NCBI RefSeq assembly: GCF_001514215.1
Contig: NZ_KQ948862.1
Location: 186,001 to 250,000 of the forward strand
Direction: 5' to 3'
Origin: Streptomyces bungoensis
Lineage (GTDB): Bacteria; Actinomycetota; Actinomycetes; Streptomycetales; Streptomycetaceae
DNA length: 64,000 nt
The notes beneath the pieces are model-generated. The model was not told where the DNA came from and ran no database searches. It saw only the letters and a list, made by a program, of their open reading frames with translations. Positions 25,766 to 32,942 of this stretch are shown here, piece by piece (the stretch's first letter is position 1; every line of letters begins with the position of its first letter). Position numbers and translations under genes: made by a program.

Positions 25766-25903
25766 TCAGTAACCGTGACCGTGGTGGCCCCCGGAGAAGT
25801 GGTCCCGGAAGTCGCCGTGGTCGCCGTGGTCCCCGTGGTCCCCGTGACCGTGATCCCCGTGATCACGTCCCAGGGCGGGGAACAGAGTGTTGAAGATCGC
25901 CAT
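25766..25903 (-). CDS. 45-residue His/Asp/Gly-rich small protein
   Basis: The start at ATG 25903 is fixed by a strong ribosome-binding site (AGGAGGAATGCC before ATG). The protein begins MAIFNTLFPALGRD. Repeated GDHGDHG units follow, with HFSGGHHGHGY at the end. About ten His and a similar number of Asp residues suggest metal binding (Ni, Zn, Co or Cu), but this is only composition. A dedicated terminator follows. I do not recognise a named family. It is too short for many gene callers. Confidence 0.7.
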   Translation of the reverse strand: MAIFNTLFPALGRDHGDHGHGDHGDHGDHGDFRDHFSGGHHGHGY

Positions 25904-26089
25904 GGCATTCCTCCTGACATATGCCGTCGGCGTGTGCGAAACCTTCACAGGTGGTACGTCGCAGCGGCGGGACGGGATGACGTCCGGAGTTAAGAAGAAG
26001 GCAAGGGTCTCTCACCGCGCAGGGAGCGCCGGTGCCCCGGTAGGCGGCTCGACGGGTCATCCGATTGGATCTGCGACACTGGTACCACC

Positions 26090-27196
26090 ATGCCCAAGCC
26101 CGGAGAACTCACTTTCGTCGCGCCGCGCGGAGCGCAGAAGCCGCCGCGGCATCTTGCCGATCTCACGCCCGCCGAGCGCAAGGAGGCGGTCGCCGAGGCC
26201 GGGGAGAAGCCGTTTCGCGCCAAGCAGCTCTCGCAGCACTACTTCGCGCGGTACGCCCACGACCCCGAGCAGTGGACCGACATCCCGGCCGGTGCGCGGG
26301 AGAAGCTGCGCGAGGCGCTGTTCCCGGAGCTGATGACCGTCGTCCGGCATCTGTCCACGGACGAGGGGACGACCCGCAAGACGCTGTGGCGGCTGTTCGA
26401 CGGCACCCTGGTGGAGTCGGTGCTGATGCGGTACCCGGACCGGGTCACCATGTGCATCAGCTCGCAGGCGGGGTGCGGGATGAACTGCCCGTTCTGTGCG
26501 ACCGGGCAGGCGGGACTGGACCGCAACCTGTCCACCGCCGAGATCGTCCACCAGATCGTGGACGGCATGCGGGCCCTCAGGGACGGCGAGGTGCCCGGCG
26601 GCCCCGCGCGGCTGTCCAACATCGTCTTCATGGGCATGGGGGAGCCGCTCGCCAACTACAAGCGGGTCGTGGGCGCCATCCGCGCGCTCACCGATCCCGC
26701 GCCGGACGGACTCGGGCTGTCGCAGCGCGGGATCACCGTGTCGACGGTCGGGCTGGTGCCCGCCATCCACCGGTTCGCCGACGAGGGATTCAAGTGCCGG
26801 CTGGCCATCTCCCTGCACGCGCCGGACGACGAGCTGCGCGACACCCTCGTCCCCGTGAACACGCGGTGGAAGGTGCGCGAGGTGCTGGACGCCGGGTTCG
26901 AGTACACCGAGCGGTCCGGGCGCCGGCTGTCCGTCGAGTACGCGCTGATCCGTGACATCAACGACCAGGCCTGGCGCGGCGACCGGCTCGGCCGGCTGCT
27001 CAAGGGCAGGCCCGTGCACGTCAACCTCATCCCGCTGAACCCGACTCCGGGGTCGAAGTGGACCGCCTCGCGGCCGGAGGACGAGAAGGCGTTCGTCGAG
27101 GCGATCGCGGCCCATGGTGTACCCGTCACGATCCGGGACACCCGTGGACAGGAGATCGACGGGGCCTGTGGTCAGCTGGCGGCCACCGAGCGATAA
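26090..27196 (+). CDS. rlmN: 23S rRNA (adenine-C2)-methyltransferase RlmN
   Basis: This 368-residue radical SAM enzyme has the CxxxCxxC cluster CGMNCPFC (near residue 131). It also has MGMGEPLANY, the downstream SLHAPDD segment and GQEIDGACGQL with the C-terminal catalytic cysteine. It makes m2A2503 in 23S rRNA and m2A37 in some tRNAs. The ATG start at 26090 gives MPKPGELTFVAPRGAQKPPRHL. It is followed by the TPP riboswitch region. Confidence 0.95.
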   Translation: MPKPGELTFVAPRGAQKPPRHLADLTPAERKEAVAEAGEKPFRAKQLSQHYFARYAHDPEQWTDIPAGAREKLREALFPELMTVVRHLSTDEGTTRKTLWRLFDGTLVESVLMRYPDRVTMCISSQAGCGMNCPFCATGQAGLDRNLSTAEIVHQIVDGMRALRDGEVPGGPARLSNIVFMGMGEPLANYKRVVGAIRALTDPAPDGLGLSQRGITVSTVGLVPAIHRFADEGFKCRLAISLHAPDDELRDTLVPVNTRWKVREVLDAGFEYTERSGRRLSVEYALIRDINDQAWRGDRLGRLLKGRPVHVNLIPLNPTPGSKWTASRPEDEKAFVEAIAAHGVPVTIRDTRGQEIDGACGQLAATER

Positions 27197-27227
27197 TCTG
27201 GCCACGTCATCACATCTTCATATTCCG

Positions 27228-27318
27228 ACAGGGGAGCGCCACAGCGCTGAGAGTGCGGCAACCGGCCGCAGACCCTCTGAACCTCGCCCAGGTCATTCTG
27301 GGTAGGAAGTTCGGTCAC
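27228..27318 (+). promoter_or_regulatory. TPP riboswitch (THI element)
   Basis: The conserved THI-box pieces appear in order: GGGGAGCGCC (27231-27240), GCTGAGAGTG (27246-27255), ACCCTCTGAACCTC (27272-27285) and the terminal GGTAGGAAGTTCGG (27301-27314). The aptamer binds thiamine pyrophosphate and normally lowers expression of the downstream genes. Two further hairpins follow before the thiB start, so both termination and masking of the ribosome-binding site are possible. Confidence 0.92.
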
Positions 27319-27333
27319 CACTCAAGCTGTTGC

Positions 27334-27371
27334 GCCCTGCCCGGGTCCCTTTCACGGGGCCCGGGCAGGGC
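27334..27371 (+). terminator. Riboswitch expression-platform terminator
   Basis: GCCCTGCCCGGGTCC pairs with GGGCCCGGGCAGGGC (27334-27348 with 27357-27371, one G-T). It sits 16 nt after the aptamer and 36 nt before the GTG start. Confidence 0.75.
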
Positions 27372-27380
27372 CGCGTCTCT

Positions 27381-27398
27381 TCCTGGCCAACCCCAGGA
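27381..27398 (+). promoter_or_regulatory. Shine-Dalgarno-masking hairpin
   Basis: TCCTGG (27381-27386) pairs with CCAGGA (27393-27398), covering part of the AGGAGG ribosome-binding site of the gene at 27408. It could give translational control by the riboswitch. Confidence 0.5.
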
Positions 27399-27407
27399 GG
27401 ACATCCA

Positions 27408-28490
27408 GTGCACACCAAGACCTTCGTGGCCGTGGCGGCCGGTCTCGGCCTGGTCGGCATGACCGCGCTGACCGGGTGCGGGTCCGGCGACGCCAAGGGC
27501 TCGGCGGACTCCAGGACCGTGACCCTGGTCAGCCACGACTCGTGGGCCGTGTCCAAGAACGTGCTCAAGGACTTCGAGAAGAAGTCCGGGTACAAGGTCC
27601 GGGTCCTCAAGGACGGCGACGCCGGGCAGGCCGTCAACAAGGCGATCCTGACCAAGGACAACCCCCAGGGCGACGTCCTCTTCGGCGTCGACAACACCCT
27701 GCTGTCCCGGGCCCTCGACAACGGCCTGTTCCAGCCGTACCAGGCGAAGGGCCTCGCCACCGTCGGCGCCGCCTACCAGCTCGACCAGGACAAGCACCGC
27801 GTCACGCCGGTCGACTACGGCGACATCTGCGTCAACTACGACAAGGCGTACTTCAGCAAGCACAAGCTGACCCCGCCGCAGTCGTACGCCGACCTCGCCA
27901 AGCCCACGTACAAGAACCTCCTCGTCACCGAGAACGCCGCCACCTCCTCGCCCGGCCTCGGCTTCCTGCTCGGCAGCGCCGCGCGGTTCGGCGACCAGGG
28001 CTGGCCGGACTACTGGAAGAAGCTCAAGGCCAACGGCGTCAAGGTCGTCGACGGCTGGGAACAGGCCTACTACCAGGACTTCTCGGGCTCCTCCGAGGGG
28101 AAGAAGGCGGGCGGCGACCGGCCGCTGGTGGTGTCGTACGCCTCCTCCCCGCCCGCCGAGGTGATCTACGCCAAGAAGCGGCCCAGCACCGCCCCGACGG
28201 GCGTGGCGACCGGCACCTGCTTCCGGCAGATCGAGTTCGCCGGCCTGCTGAGCAACGCGAAGAACACCAAGGGCGGCAAGGCGTTCATCGACTTCCTGCT
28301 CTCCAAGGAGTTCCAGCAGGACATGCCGCTGAACATGTTCGTCTACCCGGTCGTGCAAGGCGCCTCCGTGCCCGCCGACTTCACCGAGTACGGGCCCGCC
28401 GCCGCGCACCCCGCCACCCTGGCGCCCGGGAAGATAGCCGCCAACCGCGACCAGTGGGTCAAGTCGTGGACGTCGCTCGTACTGAAGTAG
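27408..28490 (+). CDS. thiB: Thiamine ABC transporter substrate-binding lipoprotein
   Basis: The 360 residues carry a lipoprotein signal peptide with lipobox LTGC (Cys24). A periplasmic-binding-protein class II fold follows: SHDSWAVSKNVLKDFEKKSGYKV, GVDNTLLSRALDNGLF, SYASSPPAEVIY. ThiB/TbpA-like proteins bind thiamine or its phosphates. Iron-binding relatives exist, but the TPP riboswitch upstream supports thiamine. GTG 27408 follows AGGAGGACATCCA. The permease gene starts inside its last codons. Confidence 0.85.
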   Translation: MHTKTFVAVAAGLGLVGMTALTGCGSGDAKGSADSRTVTLVSHDSWAVSKNVLKDFEKKSGYKVRVLKDGDAGQAVNKAILTKDNPQGDVLFGVDNTLLSRALDNGLFQPYQAKGLATVGAAYQLDQDKHRVTPVDYGDICVNYDKAYFSKHKLTPPQSYADLAKPTYKNLLVTENAATSSPGLGFLLGSAARFGDQGWPDYWKKLKANGVKVVDGWEQAYYQDFSGSSEGKKAGGDRPLVVSYASSPPAEVIYAKKRPSTAPTGVATGTCFRQIEFAGLLSNAKNTKGGKAFIDFLLSKEFQQDMPLNMFVYPVVQGASVPADFTEYGPAAAHPATLAPGKIAANRDQWVKSWTSLVLK

Positions 28491-30169
28491 CGCGCCGCCG
28501 CACGCGCGGGAGCGCGGCGCGGCTGGGCCTGATGGCCCTGCCCGTCGCGTTCTTCGCCGTGTTCTTCGCCTGGCCCGTCGCCGCCATCGTGGCGCGCGGC
28601 CTGAAGACGGACGGCGGCTGGCGGTTCGGGCGGATCGCGGACGTCGTCACCGAGCCGGACATCGGGCACGTGCTGTGGTTCACCACCTGGCAGGCGCTCG
28701 CCTCCACCGCGCTCACCCTGCTCGCCGCGCTGCCCGCCGCCTACGTCTTCGCCCGCCTCGACTTCCCGGGCAAGCAGGTGCTGCGCGCCGTCGTCACGGT
28801 GCCGTTCGTGCTGCCGACGGTCGTGGCCGGTTCGGCGTTCCTGGCGCTCCTCGGCCGCGGCGGGCTGCTGGACCAGCTGTGGGGCGTACGGCTGGACACC
28901 ACCGTGTGGGCGATCCTGCTGGCGCACGTCTTCTTCAACTACGCGGTGGTCGTCCGGACCGTCGGCGGGCTGTGGGCCCAGCTCGACCCGCAGCAGGAGC
29001 AGGCCGCCCGGATGCTGGGCGCCTCGCCGCTCACCGCCTGGCGCAGGGTCACCCTGCCCGCGCTCGCGCCGGCCGTGGCCGCCGCCGCGCTGATGGTGTT
29101 CCTGTTCACCTTCACCTCCTTCGGTGTCGTCCAGATCCTCGGCGGGCCCACCTTCTCCACCGTCGAAGTGGAGATCTACCGGCAGACCTCCGAGGTCTTC
29201 GACCTGTCCACGGCCGCCGTCCTCACCCTCGTCCAGTTCGCCGCGGTGGGGCTGATCCTCGCCGTGCACGCCTGGACGGTACGGCGGCGGGAGACCGCCC
29301 TGCGGCTCGTCGACCCCGCGGTCACCGCCCGCCGACCGTGCGGCGCCGGGCAGTGGGCGCTGCTCGCCGGGGTCCTCGCCACGATCGGCCTGCTGCTGGT
29401 GCTGCCGCTCGGCGTGCTCGTGCGGCGCTCCCTCGACGCGCCCGGCCTCGGCTACTACCGGGCGCTCGCGCACACCGACGGCGGCACCTTCCTGGTGGCC
29501 CCGGTGCACGCCGTGTGGACCTCGCTGCAGTACGCCGCCGCCGCCACCGCGATCGCCGTGCTGATCGGAGGTCTGGCCGCCGCGGCGCTGGCCCGCCGGG
29601 ACGCGGGGCGGCTGGTGCGGGGCTTCGACGCGCTGCTGATGCTGCCGCTCGGCGTCTCCGCCGTCACCGTCGGCTTCGGCTTCCTGATCGCGCTGGACCG
29701 GCCGCCGCTGGACCTGCGCCAGTCCTGGATCCTCGTCCCGCTCGCCCAGGCGCTGGTGGGCGCCCCCTTCGTCGTACGGACCATGCTGCCGGTGCTGCGC
29801 GCGGTGGACGGGCGGCTGCGGGAGGCGGCGGCCGTGCTCGGCGCCTCGCCGTGGCGCGTGTGGCGGGAGGTCGACCTGCCGCTGGTACGCCGGGCGCTGC
29901 TCGTCGCGGCCGGGTTCGCGTTCGCCGTGTCGCTCGGGGAGTTCGGCGCGACCGTGTTCATCGCCCGCCCCGACAACCCGACGCTCCCGGTCGCCGTGGC
30001 CCGGCTGCTGAGCCGGCCGGGCGACCTCAACTACGGGCAGGCGATGGCCCTGTCCACGATTCTGATGGTGGTGTGCGCAGTGGCCCTGCTGGTCCTGGAG
30101 CGGCTACTCCCCCAGTCTCGAACAAGCTCGACCGGGGGGACCCCCATGGACCGGACGGGGGAGTTCTGA
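28466..30169 (+). CDS. thiP: Thiamine ABC transporter permease (two fused permease halves)
   Basis: The 567 residues contain two BPD-transport modules. The first has the EAA loop EQAARMLGASPLTAWRRVTLPALAP and the second REAAAVLGASPWRVWREVDLPLV, each with about six TM helices, as in ThiP and FbpB. GTG 28466 overlaps thiB by 25 nt. The last 14 or so codons (PQSRTSSTGGTPMD...) are encoded by a REP-like inverted repeat (about 30107-30147), so the natural C-terminus has been replaced or extended. The stop overlaps the thiQ ATG by one base. Confidence 0.85.
   Translation: MDVARTEVARRRTRGSAARLGLMALPVAFFAVFFAWPVAAIVARGLKTDGGWRFGRIADVVTEPDIGHVLWFTTWQALASTALTLLAALPAAYVFARLDFPGKQVLRAVVTVPFVLPTVVAGSAFLALLGRGGLLDQLWGVRLDTTVWAILLAHVFFNYAVVVRTVGGLWAQLDPQQEQAARMLGASPLTAWRRVTLPALAPAVAAAALMVFLFTFTSFGVVQILGGPTFSTVEVEIYRQTSEVFDLSTAAVLTLVQFAAVGLILAVHAWTVRRRETALRLVDPAVTARRPCGAGQWALLAGVLATIGLLLVLPLGVLVRRSLDAPGLGYYRALAHTDGGTFLVAPVHAVWTSLQYAAAATAIAVLIGGLAAAALARRDAGRLVRGFDALLMLPLGVSAVTVGFGFLIALDRPPLDLRQSWILVPLAQALVGAPFVVRTMLPVLRAVDGRLREAAAVLGASPWRVWREVDLPLVRRALLVAAGFAFAVSLGEFGATVFIARPDNPTLPVAVARLLSRPGDLNYGQAMALSTILMVVCAVALLVLERLLPQSRTSSTGGTPMDRTGEF
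30107..30147. repeat. REP-like G/C inverted repeat inside the thiP 3' end
   Basis: CTCCCCCAGTCTCGA, a short spacer, then TCGACCGGGGGGACCCCCAT. I recall this type of CCCCC...AGCTCGA...GGGGGGACCCCC element as a common interspersed intergenic repeat of Streptomyces genomes. Here it lies within coding sequence and supplies the ThiP C-terminus. Confidence 0.65.
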
Positions 30170-31191
30170 TGCTGCTGAGCCTCGAGGAGGCGACCGTGCG
30201 CCTCGGTGGGCGGCCCGTGCTCGACGGGGTCGGTCTCGACGTCGCCGAGCACGAGGTGGTGTGCGTCCTCGGGCCCAGCGGCAGCGGCAAGTCGACGCTG
30301 CTCAGGGCGGTGGCCGGGCTGCAGCCGCTGGCCTCCGGGCGGGTGCTGCTGGACGGCCGGGACCAGGCGGGGGTGCCCGCGCACCGGCGCGGTGTCGGGC
30401 TGATGTTCCAGGACCACCAGCTCTTCCCGCAGCGGGACGTGGGTGGCAACGTGGCCTTCGGGCTGCGGATGCACGGGGTGGCCCGGGGCGAACGGGACGC
30501 GGCGGTCGCGCAGTTGCTGGAGCTCGTGGGGCTGCCCGGGGCGGCCCGGCGGGCCGTGGCCGGGCTGTCCGGCGGGGAGCAGCAGCGGGTGGCGCTCGCC
30601 CGGGCGCTCGCGCCCCGCCCCCGGCTGCTGATGCTGGACGAGCCGCTCGGCCAGCTCGACCGCTCGCTGCGGGAGCGGCTGGTGGTCGAACTGCGGGAGC
30701 TGTTCGGCCGGTTGGGTACGACCGTGCTCGCCGTGACGCACGACCAGGGCGAGGCGTTCGCGCTGGCCGACCGGGTGGTGGTGATGCGGGACGGGCGGAT
30801 CGCCCAGTCCGGGACGCCGCTGGAGGTCTGGCAGCGGCCCGCGGACGAGTTCGTGGCCCGGTTCCTCGGCTTCGACAACGTGGTGCCGGCGACCGTGGGC
30901 GACACGGCGGCGGACACGCCGTGGGGCAAGCTGCCGGTACCGGACGGCTCCCCGCGGGGCAGCCGTCCGCTGCTGGTGCGGCCCGCCGGGGTGCGGCTCG
31001 TGGCGGCCGACGAGGGACTGCCGTGCACGGTGACCGCCCGCACCTTCCGGGGCACCCACGTGGCCGTCCACCTCCGGCCACGCGACGGCGGCCCGCGCCT
31101 GGAGGCGGCCTGCGCGCTGCGCGACGCGCCGGAGGCCGGAGCCGAGGTGGGGACGGCGTTCGACGCGGCCGAAATCGTCGTGCTCGGCTGA
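30169..31191 (+). CDS. thiQ: Thiamine ABC transporter ATPase
   Basis: The 340 residues form a complete ABC ATPase. Walker A is GPSGSGKST (about residue 36), the Q-loop FQDHQLFP, the signature LSGGEQQR, Walker B LLMLDEPLG and the H-loop VTHD. A C-terminal TOBE-like domain (from about residue 240, LVRPAGVRLV) follows. This is longer than E. coli ThiQ and closer in size to FbpC/PotA ATPases. It is co-translated with thiP (TGATG overlap). Confidence 0.85.
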   Translation: MLLSLEEATVRLGGRPVLDGVGLDVAEHEVVCVLGPSGSGKSTLLRAVAGLQPLASGRVLLDGRDQAGVPAHRRGVGLMFQDHQLFPQRDVGGNVAFGLRMHGVARGERDAAVAQLLELVGLPGAARRAVAGLSGGEQQRVALARALAPRPRLLMLDEPLGQLDRSLRERLVVELRELFGRLGTTVLAVTHDQGEAFALADRVVVMRDGRIAQSGTPLEVWQRPADEFVARFLGFDNVVPATVGDTAADTPWGKLPVPDGSPRGSRPLLVRPAGVRLVAADEGLPCTVTARTFRGTHVAVHLRPRDGGPRLEAACALRDAPEAGAEVGTAFDAAEIVVLG

Positions 31192-31202
31192 TCGTCCCGC
31201 CC

Positions 31203-31208
31203 TAGGGT
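31203..31208 (+). promoter_or_regulatory. Candidate -10 box of a leaderless gene
   Basis: TAGGGT ends 6 nt before the ATG at 31215, the spacing expected if transcription starts at the A of the start codon. No -35 box is clear. Confidence 0.4.
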
Positions 31209-31214
31209 GAGGCC

Positions 31215-32012
31215 ATGACCTTACTCGCACATGACCGGTACTGCGACGAGATCACCCACCAGGTGGACCAGTTGAGAACCCTGGTCAGCTCCGGGACCGA
31301 CCTGGGCGCCACCGTGCCCACCTGCCCGGACTGGTCGCTGGGGCAGCTCGTGCGGCACATGGGCGGCGCCCTGCGCTGGACGGAGGCCCTGGTGCGCACC
31401 CGCGCACAGGAGAGCATCCCCTACGACCAGGTGCCGCTCGGCGGCGGCCCGGAGCGCCGGGACGACCCGGCCGCCCTGGAGGCGTGGCTGGCGGAGAGCG
31501 GAGAGCTGGCCGTCGCCGGCCTGCGCGAGGCGGGGCCGGACGCCAGGGTGTGGTCCTGGACGGGCATGAGCACCAGCGGCTTCTGGGCCCGCCGGATGAC
31601 CCACGAGATCACCGTCCACCGCGCCGACGCGGAGCTGACCGCCGGGGTGCCGTACGAGGTGGCACCCGAGATCGCCGTCGACGCGCTCGACGAGTGGCTG
31701 GACATCGCCGTGTTCGTCCAGCAGGTCAGGGGCCACGAGGAGGCGCTCCGGCTGGAGGGCCCGACCCGTTCCGTGCACCTCCACGCCACGGACGCCGGCG
31801 CGGCCCTGAACGCCGAGTGGCTGGTGGAGTTCGGCGCGGAGGGCGTGCGATGGCGCCGCGGCCACGAGAAGGCCACGGTCGCCCTGCGCGGCCCGCTCAC
31901 CTCGGTGCTGCTCGCCTTCTACCGGCGCCTGCCGCTGGACGCGCCGGGCCTCGAGGTGCTGGGCGAGCGTGAGGTGCTGGAGTTCTGGCTCGGCCGCACC
32001 GTCTTCGGCTGA
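31215..32012 (+). CDS. Maleylpyruvate isomerase family mycothiol-dependent enzyme (TIGR03083-type)
   Basis: The 265 residues have an N-terminal DinB-like four-helix domain (VPTCPDWSLGQLVRHMGGALRWTEALV) with a conserved CPDW and downstream His. The central motif is WARRMTHEITVHRADAE. The C-terminal half resembles an SCP2-like domain. Family members use mycothiol as cofactor, and the substrate here is unknown. It starts 23 nt after thiQ but seems to have its own -10 box. Confidence 0.75.
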   Translation: MTLLAHDRYCDEITHQVDQLRTLVSSGTDLGATVPTCPDWSLGQLVRHMGGALRWTEALVRTRAQESIPYDQVPLGGGPERRDDPAALEAWLAESGELAVAGLREAGPDARVWSWTGMSTSGFWARRMTHEITVHRADAELTAGVPYEVAPEIAVDALDEWLDIAVFVQQVRGHEEALRLEGPTRSVHLHATDAGAALNAEWLVEFGAEGVRWRRGHEKATVALRGPLTSVLLAFYRRLPLDAPGLEVLGEREVLEFWLGRTVFG

Positions 32013-32018
32013 GCACGA

Positions 32019-32057
32019 CCGCGGTCCGCCCCCCGGGGATACGGGGGCGGGCCGCGG
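32019..32057. terminator. Bidirectional terminator
   Basis: CCGCGGTCCGCCCCC (32019-32033) pairs with GGGGGCGGGCCGCGG (32043-32057, one G-T) between convergent genes. Confidence 0.85.
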
Positions 32058-32086
32058 CGCGTACGAGCGGGGTACGAAGTGAGGCG

Positions 32087-32782
32087 TCAGCGACCGCTGT
32101 TGGCCCCACGGCGGCGCATGCCGAAGAAGACGGCGCCACCGCCGACGACCACGAGGGCCCCGGCGACACCGGCGATCAGGCCGGTGTTGGAGTTCGCACC
32201 GGTCTCGGCGAGGTTGGAGTCACCGGTCGCCGGGGACGGCGCGTTGTCCGACGGCTTGCCGGCCGGGGCGCTGCTGCTCTCGGAGGCCGACGGGGTCGGG
32301 CTGGCCGACTCGGCCGGGGTGGACTTCGACGGCGACGGAGACGGCTTCTCCGACGGCGACGCGGAGGGGGACTCCTCCGTCTTGCAGGCGGTGGACGGGG
32401 TCGTCAGGTCGGGCTTGATGTCCTCGTCCACGTTGAACCGGTCGGTCTTGACGTGGATGCGGTAGGTCGCGCTGGGCTTCCAGTCCTCGTCGAAGCTGAC
32501 CGTGGCGCCCTCGCGGGTGCCCTCGACCACCTGCGGCTTGCCGACCGGGGTCTCACCGGCGTCGGTCTTCAGGAAGACGGTGATGGTGGCCGGGGTGCCG
32601 GAGGCGTCCTTGTCGGTGACGACGATGGAGCCCTGGCTGCCGGTGCACGTGGCCTCGGCGGAGAACTCACGGATGTTGCACGCGAGGGCGGTGCTGGACA
32701 GAGCCAGGCTCAGCGCGGCGGACGCGGAGGCGACACCCAGAATGCGCACGGAACGCCGTGCGGTGCGGCGAGTTATGGACAC
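32087..32782 (-). CDS. LAETG sortase-anchored surface protein
   Basis: The 231 residues start at GTG 32782, which follows AAAAGGACAAAC. A signal peptide (RRTARRSVRILGVASASAALSLALSSTALA) is followed by a small Cys-containing domain (CNIREFSAEATCTGS...ACKTEE; three Cys). A Ser/Pro/Glu-rich wall-spanning stretch comes next, then LAETG (residues 191-195), a TM segment (GLIAGVAGALVVVGGGAVFFG) and MRRRGANSGR. LAxTG is the motif preferred by Streptomyces class E sortases. The sequence predicts a cell-wall-linked protein of unknown role, perhaps in aerial growth. The promoter at 32877-32904 is unusually strong. Confidence 0.85.
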   Translation of the reverse strand: MSITRRTARRSVRILGVASASAALSLALSSTALACNIREFSAEATCTGSQGSIVVTDKDASGTPATITVFLKTDAGETPVGKPQVVEGTREGATVSFDEDWKPSATYRIHVKTDRFNVDEDIKPDLTTPSTACKTEESPSASPSEKPSPSPSKSTPAESASPTPSASESSSAPAGKPSDNAPSPATGDSNLAETGANSNTGLIAGVAGALVVVGGGAVFFGMRRRGANSGR

Positions 32783-32876
32783 GTTTGTCCTTTTCAGAGT
32801 GCATAACTGCGGGGGGTTGAGAGGGAGTTGGGACACCGAGACGGTGAAGTCCCAGATCCCCCACGAGACTCAAAGG

Positions 32877-32904
32877 TTTATAAGCGCTTCATAAGAAGTG
32901 TCAA
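32877..32904 (-). promoter_or_regulatory. HrdB-type promoter of the LAETG gene with palindromic spacer
   Basis: On the minus strand TTGACA (32899-32904), a 16-bp spacer, then TATAAA (32877-32882). This is close to consensus, which is rare in Streptomyces. The spacer holds AAGCGCTT (32883-32890) within a broader imperfect palindrome TTATAAGCG/CGCTTCATAA, a possible operator. The mRNA leader would be about 85 nt. Confidence 0.75.
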
Positions 32905-32942
32905 CGCAGATGCCCCTCAACGTCCCTTGCTTTACCTGCCTT

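Noticed and set aside
27408..31191. Iron(III) ABC transporter
   Set aside because: The protein families are related to iron transporters, but the TPP riboswitch directly upstream argues for thiamine.
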